A DNA stretch of 64,000 nt from Clostridiaceae bacterium OM02-2AC. Lineage in GTDB: Bacteria > Bacillota_I > Bacilli_A > Erysipelotrichales > Erysipelotrichaceae. The notes beneath the pieces are model-generated. The model did not search any database, was not told where the DNA came from, and saw nothing but the letters and a program-made list of their open reading frames with translations. Shown piece by piece: positions 33,906 through 42,971 of this stretch (the first letter of the stretch is position 1; the number at the start of each line of letters is the position of its first letter). The stretch spans positions 22,293 to 86,292 of the forward strand of contig QULU01000018.1 in assembly GCA_003481775.1 (NCBI GenBank), read 5' to 3'. The position numbers and the translations under genes are program-made.

Positions 33906-35948
33906 ATGAAAGAGGAAATCCAAAAAACATTTGATGATTATTTACAACGACTGAAGCAGGATGAAAGCATCTGTGAGAATTTCAAAAAGCTGGTGCTGGA
34001 ACAGCTGGGACTGGGAACAGAGCTGGATCCTATCCTGTTTCGCTTTCTGGAAATTGCAAAGGAGCAGAAGTATCCCTATGCCGTTCCTCTGGGCTATGCG
34101 ATGCTGTTTTATGCAACCTACTCCAAAAATATCGATCTGGCGATTACCTATAACGAGAAGGCCCGAGAGCTGTTTATGAAAATGCCGGATTACAAGGAGC
34201 GCGACGGTATCCTGACGGTTGCCAACAATGCTGTTCTGGCCAATATTCTAAAGGAGGATTACGGAGCCGCCTATCAGGAAATCGCCGCCGCCATGCCCAT
34301 AGCGGAAAAGGGCGGACGCATTTCCTATTATTCAGCCTTTCTGAATAACGGCGCCATCATCCTGCGCGAATTCGGTCTTTATAAAAAAGCCATCCAACAG
34401 GTTGAAGAAACACTGGAAAAACGTGACTTCATTGGAAGCAGTAATTTCATCGTCACGATTTATCTGCTTTCCAATCTATATCTGAGTGCAAAGGAAACAG
34501 ATAAGATGCGCAGACTGCTGCAGACCTATATGCCTGAGCTGAAAAAAAGCGAATATTACGATTCCGACATCTATAACAAGCAGTTTATGGAAGCTGCCAT
34601 ACTCGATGATCGCCGTGAAGAAGCCCAGCAGTGGTATGAACGCCTGATTCACACCTATGATTTTTCTAAAAATGATCAGCTGGATAACAATGAGGTCCAC
34701 TTGTCCTTGGCACGTTATCACCTGTATCAAAAGGATTATCAGAAGGCAAAGGAATATTATCTGCATCTGCTTAGTCATATGGATGGGGTACTTGGATACA
34801 AGCGGCAGATACTGGAAGAAACCGCGCTCGTTTTTGAGGGACTAAAGGAATATGAAAAAGCATATGAATATCAAAAGAAAGCACATGAGCTGATGATCGC
34901 CTATACTGCATTTATCGATGATATGTATCGACAGGAAATCGAGGATGTCTGGGAAAAGAACCGTATGCTTTCCTATGAGGTTCTCTATGATCGATTGCTG
35001 GATATGACTGAATTCGGTAAAACGGTAACCTCCTGCCTGAGCTGGAAGCAGCTCGTTGCGGTGATTGAACAGCATGCCGCCCGTATCTTCTCCTTTGATG
35101 ATTGGGATATTCTGCTGTATGAGGAGCCCAAGAAACGGTTTCGCTCCTTTTCTAACGTCTATTATCCTCTAGCCCAGCATCCTATTCTTGAAGCCTGCAC
35201 ACACGAATATACATCACGCAAGCTGCCAAATCTAGCCGCAGATAAAGAGAGTGCCATCAGTCTTGGGGCCCTGTATGAAGCACATACCCGCTCCATGCTG
35301 CTGCAGCCGATTACCTATCAGGGAAGTATGCTGGCCCTGTTCTGCATGAAATCAGATCAGACAGAGAATTTCAGCCGTACAGACCAACGCTTATTACAGG
35401 TATTCGCAGATTACATCGCCATTGCGCTGCATAACGTTCGACAGTTTGAGGATGCATTGGAAAAGTCCAGCTATGATTATCTCACCGGCATCTATAATCG
35501 CAGCGCCTTGATGCAATTAGGGGATGCTATGCTGGAAGATGCAAAAAAGTCTGACCGTTCCATCGGCGTACTGATGATGGATATCGACGATTTTAAACAG
35601 ATCAACGACACCTTCGGACATATGCAGGGGGATGCCGTGATCAAACAGGTAACCGCACTGATGAAGCAAATGCAGCGCCATGGGATCATTGCACGCTTTG
35701 GTGGAGAGGAATTTATCCTTCTGATTGATTCATTGAGCAAGCAAGCGCTATATGAACTGGCTGAGGACATCCGGTATGCGTGTGAGTCCTGTAGCATTCC
35801 CACAGACACCGGCAGCATACACTTCACCATCAGCATCGGCTGCTGCTATCAGATGCAGCCCCATGCCACCTTGAAGGAGCTGTTCAATGAAGCGGATCAG
35901 CGTCTGTATATCGCAAAGCGAAACGGAAAGAACTGCGTGCAGATGTAA
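33906..35948 (+). CDS. TPR-GAF-GGDEF diguanylate cyclase, cytoplasmic
   Basis: A 680-residue protein without membrane segments. Residues ~1-350 are helical repeats of TPR type, ~360-510 look like a GAF domain, and ~515-680 form a GGDEF domain with active-site FGGEEF (about residue 600) and the conserved YDYLTGIYNR opening. The domain makes cyclic di-GMP from two GTP. Five residues before GGEEF there is no RxxD, so the product-inhibition site appears absent. The TPR half suggests control by a bound protein or peptide. A GAGGGTGA ribosome site precedes the ATG. It is divergent from the riboswitch-controlled ATPase. Confidence 0.92.
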   Translation: MKEEIQKTFDDYLQRLKQDESICENFKKLVLEQLGLGTELDPILFRFLEIAKEQKYPYAVPLGYAMLFYATYSKNIDLAITYNEKARELFMKMPDYKERDGILTVANNAVLANILKEDYGAAYQEIAAAMPIAEKGGRISYYSAFLNNGAIILREFGLYKKAIQQVEETLEKRDFIGSSNFIVTIYLLSNLYLSAKETDKMRRLLQTYMPELKKSEYYDSDIYNKQFMEAAILDDRREEAQQWYERLIHTYDFSKNDQLDNNEVHLSLARYHLYQKDYQKAKEYYLHLLSHMDGVLGYKRQILEETALVFEGLKEYEKAYEYQKKAHELMIAYTAFIDDMYRQEIEDVWEKNRMLSYEVLYDRLLDMTEFGKTVTSCLSWKQLVAVIEQHAARIFSFDDWDILLYEEPKKRFRSFSNVYYPLAQHPILEACTHEYTSRKLPNLAADKESAISLGALYEAHTRSMLLQPITYQGSMLALFCMKSDQTENFSRTDQRLLQVFADYIAIALHNVRQFEDALEKSSYDYLTGIYNRSALMQLGDAMLEDAKKSDRSIGVLMMDIDDFKQINDTFGHMQGDAVIKQVTALMKQMQRHGIIARFGGEEFILLIDSLSKQALYELAEDIRYACESCSIPTDTGSIHFTISIGCCYQMQPHATLKELFNEADQRLYIAKRNGKNCVQM

Positions 35949-36564
35949 ACAGACGGATTGTGCATGCAGGATCAGATATGGCTTTATTATCAGGGACAAC
36001 CTTCAGACATAGCGCACAGCTGAAAATCAAACAGGAAAAGGCAGGAAACGGATACAGCATCCAAAACCTGCCTTATTCAGTATAAATCCATTATGACAGG
36101 ACGCACGAAAAAAAAGCTTTGCTGTCTTTGTCTGCTTTGGATATTCAGGCAACAATACTCACGGAATAGCTCGTGAAATATTATTGCATACAAGATTTGT
36201 ACAAATAGCAGTACTTCAAATCAAGCAGGAGGAAGACAGGCACGCCGCTGTAAACAGCGATGTCTCTTTATATCATAGGATTCTCTGCTATGCTTGTCAG
36301 GAATGCTCCTATATACTCATAAATTCGCTATACCTCATATAGGATGATATTTCCAACAAAGATGAACTCTACCATACAGGAACGGTTTAAAGAAAAAAGG
36401 AGGCGCCTTCAAAAAGTTTCTTTCTTACTTTAGGGTATATGAAAAAGGGAGACTTCAACTTCTATTGATAAAACCAATCGTATTGAATCTCCCTGTTTTA
36501 TGTTTACCCACAATCGAGAAAGAACCTTCAAAAAGACTCAGCGCTCCCCTTCCTATTCATATTT
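35949..36564. other. 616-nt region with two terminators, no gene
   Basis: A terminator for the GGDEF gene lies at 36038-36074 (AAGGCAGG/CCTGCCTT). A terminator for the pyrophosphatase gene on the minus strand is at 36440-36495 (AGGGAGA/TCTCCCT followed by TTTTT). Between them are ~360 nt with no supported open frame. I see no insertion-sequence end or RNA fold that I can name. Confidence 0.5.
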
Positions 36565-38199
36565 CTACATACTTTCCAGACATTTGGACAGCGTTGGAAT
36601 AATCTGTTTCTTTCGTGAAATGACACCATCCACAAAATACAGCTCATCCATGATATCCTCCTTGAACGCTTCATCCACAAGATAGCTCAGAGAACCGATA
36701 AACACCAGATTGCTTCCGCTGCCGTCAGCTGCTGTAAAGCACATCATAAGCAGATCAAATTTATTGATTTCATTTATTTTCGCCATATAGGTGCGGATTT
36801 CATCCTGAACATCAACGATTTCCTGCTCATCCGCAATATTGATCTGACCAATGGCAATTCGCTTACCATCGATGTTATACTCCTTAAAGTCATTGTACAG
36901 GATTTCCGACATGCTTCTACCCTTGATTGTCGCCACAGCTCCGAACATTTCCTTTGCCATGGCATCCAAATCAATACCGGCTATCGCTGCCAGCTCTTTT
37001 GCCAGCTCCTTGTCCACCGGTGTGGTCGTCGGCGAATTGAAATTCATCGTATCACTGATGATCGCACAGCACATAATCGCTGCTGTTTTAACCTCAGGTA
37101 CCATATTGGACTCCTTGTACATACGGGCAATGATAGAAACCGTACTGCCGATGATTTCATTGCGAAAGCGAATCGGCGTGGTCGTCTCCACATCCCCGAT
37201 GCGATGATGATCCACAACCTCCAGAATTTCTGCTTCCTTCAAATCATCGATACTCTGGGAAAGCTCGTTATGATCGACAAGTATAAATTTCTTCTTCTGA
37301 TAGTTCAACAGATGATAGCGGGAAATCGATCCAAGCACCACGCCCTGATTGTTGACGACCGGATAGGAGCGGAATCTGGATTTTGACATCTGTTTGTATA
37401 CATCGTCAATATAAGCGTGATTATTAAAGCTGATGATTTTACGCTTCATGATGAGATTCACACTCGGTGAGCGATACATGCTGCGGGCTACCTGAAACAT
37501 ATTCAGCGGTGTTTTGATAATCGTGCAGTTTGCTTCCTTTGCCATACGGATAATTCCCTGGGAAATGATATCTACATCCACCAGAATCATACAGCCGGCT
37601 CCATCACTCAAAGCGCGCTTTTGAAGCTTCAAATCATCATTTACAACGACAATGCTATCCCGATAGCTGATATCACTGTACTCTGCATTCCGACTGCATA
37701 AGATATGAATTCTACCATTTGTGCGATACGCTTCACATTCATACAGAAACTCCCCCTGCAAAACCTTGCGGATATTCTCGCAGGATGTGTTTTTCATAAG
37801 AGAAATCGGCTTTTCTCCCTTATCACTCATCAGAATATTTGTCATATCCGACAGGGAAACAACACCGATCAGCTTCTGCGCTTCATCTACAACGAACAAC
37901 GCGCTGGTGGAACGCATCCCCATGCGGTCCCACGCTTCCTTTATCGTATCATCCTTTTTCAGCAGCAGCGGTTCATCAAACGGTACATCATACAGCTTGA
38001 CTCTGGCATTTTGAATATACACCGGCTCCGGCACCTGAAACTTTTTTAAAACAAAATCCGTTTCCGGATTCAATTCTCCTAAGCGGCAGGCAATGGCATT
38101 GATTCCCAGCTTCTGCTTTAGCTGTGCATATGCGATTGCCGATACAATGGAATCCGTATCCGGATTCTTGTGCCCGATAATATGAACAACGTCTTTCAT
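36565..38199 (-). CDS. Manganese-dependent inorganic pyrophosphatase with CBS-DRTGG insert
   Basis: A 544-residue family II (DHH-type) pyrophosphatase that splits pyrophosphate to two phosphates. The metal-binding motifs are GHKNPDTDS near residue 8, LVDHNELSQS near 305 and VVDHHRIGD near 325. The DHHA2 half occupies the C-terminus. Between residues ~65 and ~295 lie a pair of CBS domains split by a DRTGG-like segment, the layout of nucleotide-regulated CBS-PPases that respond to AMP, ATP or diadenosine polyphosphates. The ATG at 38199 with GGGGAG upstream is used. The enzyme needs Mn2+ or Co2+; a Mn-riboswitch-controlled pump lies 3 kb away. Confidence 0.94.
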   Translation of the reverse strand: MKDVVHIIGHKNPDTDSIVSAIAYAQLKQKLGINAIACRLGELNPETDFVLKKFQVPEPVYIQNARVKLYDVPFDEPLLLKKDDTIKEAWDRMGMRSTSALFVVDEAQKLIGVVSLSDMTNILMSDKGEKPISLMKNTSCENIRKVLQGEFLYECEAYRTNGRIHILCSRNAEYSDISYRDSIVVVNDDLKLQKRALSDGAGCMILVDVDIISQGIIRMAKEANCTIIKTPLNMFQVARSMYRSPSVNLIMKRKIISFNNHAYIDDVYKQMSKSRFRSYPVVNNQGVVLGSISRYHLLNYQKKKFILVDHNELSQSIDDLKEAEILEVVDHHRIGDVETTTPIRFRNEIIGSTVSIIARMYKESNMVPEVKTAAIMCCAIISDTMNFNSPTTTPVDKELAKELAAIAGIDLDAMAKEMFGAVATIKGRSMSEILYNDFKEYNIDGKRIAIGQINIADEQEIVDVQDEIRTYMAKINEINKFDLLMMCFTAADGSGSNLVFIGSLSYLVDEAFKEDIMDELYFVDGVISRKKQIIPTLSKCLESM

Positions 38200-38372
38200 T
38201 ACAGCTTCACTCCCCTGTTTTCTTATGTTCATTGTACCTTATTTAGCCCCTTTTTTCTAGTGGTAGCGCTATCTTTTATGGCCCTGTGATAGTTTTTGAC
38301 AAATCCGCTGCGTATACCATATTGAAGGAAAGTGTGTTATACTGTATAAAACAATCGAAAAGAGGCGATATG

Positions 38373-38774
38373 ATGTCTACCCTTAAACGAGCAATCCTGT
38401 TTCTATTTCCTTATTTGATCCTTGCGGTATGCATACTGGAGGAACACTGGAGAATACAGGCTGCATCACTCATGCAGTATGATACGTATACAGATATGCT
38501 TACTCTGACAGCTGTCATCTGTACGATATTTATATTCTTTTATATTCGCAATATGATGGAGAAATTTGACGGAATCGTATTGCTTTTGAATACAATTGCA
38601 GTTATTGTCTATACCCTTTTGATCTGGCTGCCAGATGTATTTGCAGCACTCAGTCCGATTGCCTACAGTGTATTTCAAAATGAGCAGCTATTTCTCACAA
38701 TCACCTATGGACTGCTTCTGATTGGTGAAGGCTATCAGATCTATTTCTTTATGAAGGAGAAAGAGGCTGCATAG
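38373..38774 (+). CDS. Hypothetical membrane protein, 133 aa
   Basis: A 133-residue protein with four membrane helices. No family is recognised. A promoter TTGAAG-17 nt-TATAAA lies about 20 nt upstream of the AGAGG ribosome site. Two adjacent ATG codons (38370 and 38373) exist; the second has the better spacing. It ends at a terminator shared with the convergent NmrA-like gene. Confidence 0.7.
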   Translation: MSTLKRAILFLFPYLILAVCILEEHWRIQAASLMQYDTYTDMLTLTAVICTIFIFFYIRNMMEKFDGIVLLLNTIAVIVYTLLIWLPDVFAALSPIAYSVFQNEQLFLTITYGLLLIGEGYQIYFFMKEKEAA

Positions 38775-38808
38775 GAAATACAGCAGATACTTTCAAAAAT
38801 CATCGCAA

Positions 38809-38836
38809 TAAAAAAGCCACAGCTGGGCTTTTTATT
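38809..38836. terminator. Bidirectional terminator
   Basis: AAAAAGCC (38811-38818) pairs with GGGCTTTTT (38825-38833), with A and T runs on both sides. It overlaps the stop codon of the NmrA-like gene. Confidence 0.75.
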
Positions 38837-39683
38837 TTTTCAATTCTTTTATTACATATTCCCGGAATGTCGTTGGTGCTCTGCCAAGCAGCCAGGTCAG
38901 CACATTGGGATTTCCTGCAATTCCATAGATGCTGTAGGTCTCCGCAAGACAGCGAAAGCATTCTCTGCCATAGGAATCCTGCAGATGCATGAGATCACAG
39001 AGCTCTTCAACATCGATATAGGATGCCATCGCATGTCCACTTGTCACCTCGTTATATACAGCTACCAGATCACTTGGAGAATAAAAATCAGGCCCGCACA
39101 GCTCATAGGTCGCATTGGCGTGTCCTTCTTCGCATAATACCTTGGCACATACTTCACCGACATCCTCAGCGTCCACATAGGATAGCTTTGTATGAATATC
39201 ATAAAAGCTCTGATAGGTATTGCTTGCTGCCACTGCCTGAACGTTGAAATTGTGATTGTAATGCATTGGCTGAAGAATGGTGTAATTCAGCTGATGCTGC
39301 AGTCCTGCATAAATGAGATATTCTTCTGCATCCCGTTTCTGCGTATGCTGCAGAAGCGTACTCATGATTGGATGTGTCACCGAGGTCATAACAAATTGCC
39401 TGACATGATGACGTATGGCAGTGTCAATGCACAGCTTAGCCATCTTTGTTTCCGTATAGGTGAAGAATGGCGGTATATAGAGCACCTGTTCACAGCCCAG
39501 CATAGCCTTCTCCATATCCTCTTGCTTTGATGCGTCTCCAATGAATACTTCCTGTACGCCGATTTCCTTTAGGTTCTCAGCTTGTGGATTGATATCCATA
39601 GCACGTATAGAAAGCCCCTTTTCAATCAGCTTTGGTAGAATATGACGGCCTACATTGCCGCCTGCGGATGTTACCAGAATCAT
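38832..39683 (-). CDS. NmrA-like NAD(P)-binding protein
   Basis: A 283-residue short-chain dehydrogenase-like protein of the NmrA/QOR2 group. The Rossmann motif SAGGNVGRHI is at residues 6-15, followed by IRAMDIN at the second strand and YIPPFF and MTSVTHP segments typical of NmrA proteins, which lack a catalytic Tyr-x-x-x-Lys. It may be a quinone/NAD(P)H oxidoreductase or a redox sensor. It is divergent from a LysR gene, which probably regulates it. Confidence 0.85.
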   Translation of the reverse strand: MILVTSAGGNVGRHILPKLIEKGLSIRAMDINPQAENLKEIGVQEVFIGDASKQEDMEKAMLGCEQVLYIPPFFTYTETKMAKLCIDTAIRHHVRQFVMTSVTHPIMSTLLQHTQKRDAEEYLIYAGLQHQLNYTILQPMHYNHNFNVQAVAASNTYQSFYDIHTKLSYVDAEDVGEVCAKVLCEEGHANATYELCGPDFYSPSDLVAVYNEVTSGHAMASYIDVEELCDLMHLQDSYGRECFRCLAETYSIYGIAGNPNVLTWLLGRAPTTFREYVIKELKK

Positions 39684-39737
39684 TTAAAATTCCTCCTTGC
39701 TTTTGTATCTTCATAGTAACATGAGATGGTTTTGTTG

Positions 39738-39778
39738 TATAATATGGAAAAGGAAAGTTATTATAACCAAAAGTTATA
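39738..39778 (+). promoter_or_regulatory. LysR promoter and operator
   Basis: TATAAT at 39738-39743, followed by the perfect inverted repeat TATAAC-N5-GTTATA (39762-39778), which fits the T-N11-A rule for LysR sites. It lies between the -10 box and the AGGAGG ribosome site of the LysR gene, suggesting autorepression. Confidence 0.5.
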
Positions 39779-39788
39779 GGAGGAATCT

Positions 39789-40736
39789 ATGAAGCCACTT
39801 TTTGATCTCAGCTTCCGTAAAATTCAGTATTATCTCATGGTAGTAGAAGAAGGCAGCCTCACAAGGGCAGCGAAGCGTCTCTTTATCAGTCAGCCAATGT
39901 TGAGCAAAGCCGTTAAAGAATTAGAGCAGGAGCTTGCTATTCAGCTATTCAAGCGCGAGGGAAAATATCTGGAGGTCACCTTTGCGGGCCGCTATCTTTA
40001 TGAACAGTGGTATACGCTGCTTGATCAGATGGAACGCGTGCTGGCAGAAACTAGAGAACTTGCCAATGAGAAAAAGCATACCATCTATGCCGGCTGTGAG
40101 CATATCATGGTACTGGGCGCCAACGCCCTGTGGATGGACGCTTTGGAACAGTTTCAGCTTCAGCATCCCGATATTCATGTGGATATGTCGGCTTTTGGCC
40201 TGCACGAGGTGAAAAAGCGGCTGTTAAGCAGGCAGCTGGACTTCATGATTTGTTCTTCTTTTGATACAGAAGGACTGCAGGAGGATTATCACTGTGAAAA
40301 GCTGGGTTCCCTTCCGGTCGTAATCTATGGAAGAGCGCAGCATCCTGTATTGCGCAGAACTTCCCCAGTCACATGGAAAGATTTAAAAAACTGTTCCTTC
40401 TATACCATATCACCATTGATTGCCTCCTGGCCTCAGGAGCTGCTGTTTCAGTATGGTCAGCAGCACGGCTTTCAGCCGCGCATTGCAGGCTATACGGATA
40501 CCCAGCTGTCGCAGGTTATGAAAATCAAAACAAGTGATGCGCTTATGCTTTCCCTACGCCTGGATTCTCTGCTTCAGGATGAAAAGCTCAGTGCTGTTAC
40601 CATGAAGGAGGAAACGGAAATCATGCTGGTCTGGCGAAAGGATTGTGAAGCTGCAGTTTCTGCATTTGCACACACGATGCTTCATCAGGAACAAGGCGCT
40701 TTTACAAACTCCCATGAAGAGTTATGTAATCGCTGA
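39789..40736 (+). CDS. LysR family regulator
   Basis: A 315-residue regulator. The N-terminal winged helix has the standard LysR pattern (FRKIQYYLMVVEEGSLTRAAKRLFISQPMLSKAVKELEQEL), followed by the linker helix and a ligand-binding domain of the periplasmic-binding fold. AGGAGGAATCT precedes the ATG. It is divergent from the NmrA-like gene with 105 nt between them and is likely its regulator (inference from arrangement). Confidence 0.93.
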   Translation: MKPLFDLSFRKIQYYLMVVEEGSLTRAAKRLFISQPMLSKAVKELEQELAIQLFKREGKYLEVTFAGRYLYEQWYTLLDQMERVLAETRELANEKKHTIYAGCEHIMVLGANALWMDALEQFQLQHPDIHVDMSAFGLHEVKKRLLSRQLDFMICSSFDTEGLQEDYHCEKLGSLPVVIYGRAQHPVLRRTSPVTWKDLKNCSFYTISPLIASWPQELLFQYGQQHGFQPRIAGYTDTQLSQVMKIKTSDALMLSLRLDSLLQDEKLSAVTMKEETEIMLVWRKDCEAAVSAFAHTMLHQEQGAFTNSHEELCNR

Positions 40737-40777
40737 CTACATCCGTTCCCTTTATAGGAAATACAAGACCATCAGAC

Positions 40778-40808
40778 AAAAGGCCCTCAATAAAATGAGC
40801 GCCTTTTT
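40778..40808. terminator. Bidirectional terminator
   Basis: AAAAGGCCCTCA pairs with TGAGCGCCTTTT (one mismatch) between the convergent LysR and Xre-membrane genes. Confidence 0.75.
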
Positions 40809-40828
40809 GTCAATGATTTCATCTGAAA

Positions 40829-42031
40829 TCAGCCAGCAGCAGTATGCCGTTTTCCTGCTATAGCTCGCAGAATATCGCGGCAGTACCATACAAGCAGAAG
40901 GATACCGGCGATGATACAGAAAGCAAAGGGAAGTTTTATATAGAAGCGGTCCACAATCGTTGTAAACAGGAGCATTATCACACCATACAGAAAGAAAGCT
41001 CCGATATTGGATATATGATACAGTACCCTCCTGCTTTTCACAGCCGGAATCAGCTGCAGCAGACAGGAACCGCCCAGAAAAAGAAGCAGCGTCCCTCTGC
41101 ACGCATGCAGCTGCTCAGTAGAAACTGTCAGTGCATAGTCGTTGCCGGAATACTCCGGTGGCACGGAATTTTGAAATTGATCAATCAAAGCACAATATTC
41201 CTGATACAGCAGAAGAAATATTACAGCCAGTGTCACGACGGCTGCCAGTGGCAACACAATGCGTAAGATAGCTTCACCTTTTTCCGACCATTTACGAAAC
41301 AGGATATTCTTTTCCTCCTGCTCCTTTGCATGTACATGTTTATGCAAGCCGTTCCAGCTGATATCATAGCGCATAATGAATGTATGCCGTAGAAAGCCAT
41401 ACACCAATACAAGCAGAAGCAAAGCCACTACATACATCAACAGATATATGGTAATACCGGTTTCAAATCCATTCATAAGCAAGCTGACAGGATTGAATCC
41501 CTCTACCGTCTGCATTGTCATTGCCTCCAGAAAATTGGATAAGCCGAATTGCAGGAACAGGAATAGGATATACATATATTGCAGGACAGAAACAAGTGGG
41601 AAATAAGCCAGCAGCAGATTCCAGCGGGTCAGTGCAGGAAGTCCCTTTTTATCCGTATGCTGAATCATCAGCATAAAGCTGAAGACCATCATGCCCAAAA
41701 AGGCCGCAAAGGAAAGCAGCTGGGAAATCTGAAGCTTTAAAAACACATAATACAGCAGCAGCGCAAGCAGAATCAGTGCATAGGGCAAATAGCGCTGTAC
41801 GTCATAGCGCGACAAATCGCTGTAGCTTGTATCACCGAGAAGCTCATCACAGCTGACTCCCAATGCCTCACTCAACGGCTTCAGTAAGGTGATGTCAGGA
41901 TAGCCCTCCGCCGTCTCCCATCGTGAAACTGCCTTATTGCTGACATTCAGCAGCTCTGCAAGCTGTGCCTGCGTGTACCCCTTCTTTTTGCGCAGCTTTA
42001 TGATTCTTTCCGCAAATTGCTCTTTATTCAT
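40829..42031 (-). CDS. Xre regulator fused to a membrane domain
   Basis: A 400-residue fusion. Residues ~5-65 are a classical Xre helix-turn-helix (KLRKKKGYTQAQLAELLNVSNKAVSRWETAEGYPDITLL). Then come eight or so membrane helices with an extracellular Glu/Tyr-containing loop. Such membrane-bound regulators are common in Bacillota and may sense envelope signals, but the ligand is unknown. It is a single gene with its own terminator. Confidence 0.88.
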   Translation of the reverse strand: MNKEQFAERIIKLRKKKGYTQAQLAELLNVSNKAVSRWETAEGYPDITLLKPLSEALGVSCDELLGDTSYSDLSRYDVQRYLPYALILLALLLYYVFLKLQISQLLSFAAFLGMMVFSFMLMIQHTDKKGLPALTRWNLLLAYFPLVSVLQYMYILFLFLQFGLSNFLEAMTMQTVEGFNPVSLLMNGFETGITIYLLMYVVALLLLVLVYGFLRHTFIMRYDISWNGLHKHVHAKEQEEKNILFRKWSEKGEAILRIVLPLAAVVTLAVIFLLLYQEYCALIDQFQNSVPPEYSGNDYALTVSTEQLHACRGTLLLFLGGSCLLQLIPAVKSRRVLYHISNIGAFFLYGVIMLLFTTIVDRFYIKLPFAFCIIAGILLLVWYCRDILRAIAGKRHTAAG

Positions 42032-42074
42032 ACTCCATCCCTCCTCTATCTATAGTATGACGAAATTTCATATA

Positions 42075-42122
42075 AAAAGCAATCCACGATTGCGGGATTC
42101 ACTCCACGCTTCATGGATTGCT
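42075..42122 (-). terminator. Terminator of the CwlD-like amidase gene
   Basis: On the minus strand AGCAATCCA pairs with TGGATTGCT, followed by TTTTAT. The 5' arm overlaps the stop codon. Confidence 0.7.
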
Positions 42123-42860
42123 ATCGGATTTGTTTTCATCCGCCAGTGTTTTTATAATACCATCCGCTATCTTATCGGCAAAAATCTTCCGTTTCACATC
42201 ATCGATCAGATAAAGACGGTCATTTTCGCTTGCCAGAAAACCGGTTTCGATCAAAATGGAAGGCAGCTTATTATTCTGCAGCACCTGGATCGGAGAAAGA
42301 TCCTGATCCTTTATACCCCGATTCTGAGAATAGCCCAAAGAATCCAGCTCCTTCAGAATATTTTCGGAAAGCTCCACCACCTTCGGCTCCTTCATTTTCC
42401 CCCAGATTTCATAGCCATAGGAGCCATTTACGACCTCTGCCGCATTGGTATGTATGGAAACAAACAGGCGGGCATCGCTTTCATTGGAGATACGAACACG
42501 CTCGCTGAGATCCTCAACCTCATTTGCCGGCCAGGATACAGCATCACTCTCTCTTGTATACAGGACAGGATAGCCGTTTGCCTCCAAACGTGCACCGATA
42601 TCCTTAACTAGAGCAAGTGTAACATCCTTTTCATACAGCTCCTCATAGGTACTTCCTGCATCATATCCGCCATGACCGGCGTCCAGAACAATAACGGGTG
42701 TCTTTGCCTTCTTACTGAATAAAGGGGCAAGAATAGGATTATCCGGAAAAACCTTCACACATATGATCAACAAGCCCAGTATGACCAGAAACTCCATCGC
42801 AACCACCATCAGCAGTCGAATCGGATTGAGTCCTCTTTTTTTCTTTCTTTGCTTTGCCAC
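42111..42860 (-). CDS. N-acetylmuramoyl-L-alanine amidase, membrane-anchored (CwlD-like)
   Basis: A 249-residue Amidase_3 enzyme. A basic start (MAKQRKKKRGLN) and one hydrophobic helix (residues ~15-38) form a signal anchor. The catalytic domain has VLDAGHGGYDAG, YEKDVTL with the Glu ligand, FVSIHTNAA and the catalytic Glu in IETGFLAS. CwlD-type enzymes remove stem peptides during spore cortex synthesis, but vegetative members exist. A TATAAT at about 42889-42894 suggests a sigma-A promoter, which argues against strict sporulation control. Confidence 0.9.
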   Translation of the reverse strand: MAKQRKKKRGLNPIRLLMVVAMEFLVILGLLIICVKVFPDNPILAPLFSKKAKTPVIVLDAGHGGYDAGSTYEELYEKDVTLALVKDIGARLEANGYPVLYTRESDAVSWPANEVEDLSERVRISNESDARLFVSIHTNAAEVVNGSYGYEIWGKMKEPKVVELSENILKELDSLGYSQNRGIKDQDLSPIQVLQNNKLPSILIETGFLASENDRLYLIDDVKRKIFADKIADGIIKTLADENKSDSNP

Positions 42861-42971
42861 CGTGTCACCTGTCTTTCAAACTGATGTAATTATAGCAGAT
42901 AAAACAGAAAATTCCTACCTTTTGCGTGACGGAAATGAGATGATTTGCGTTCTGATTCTACAAAACCTGTC

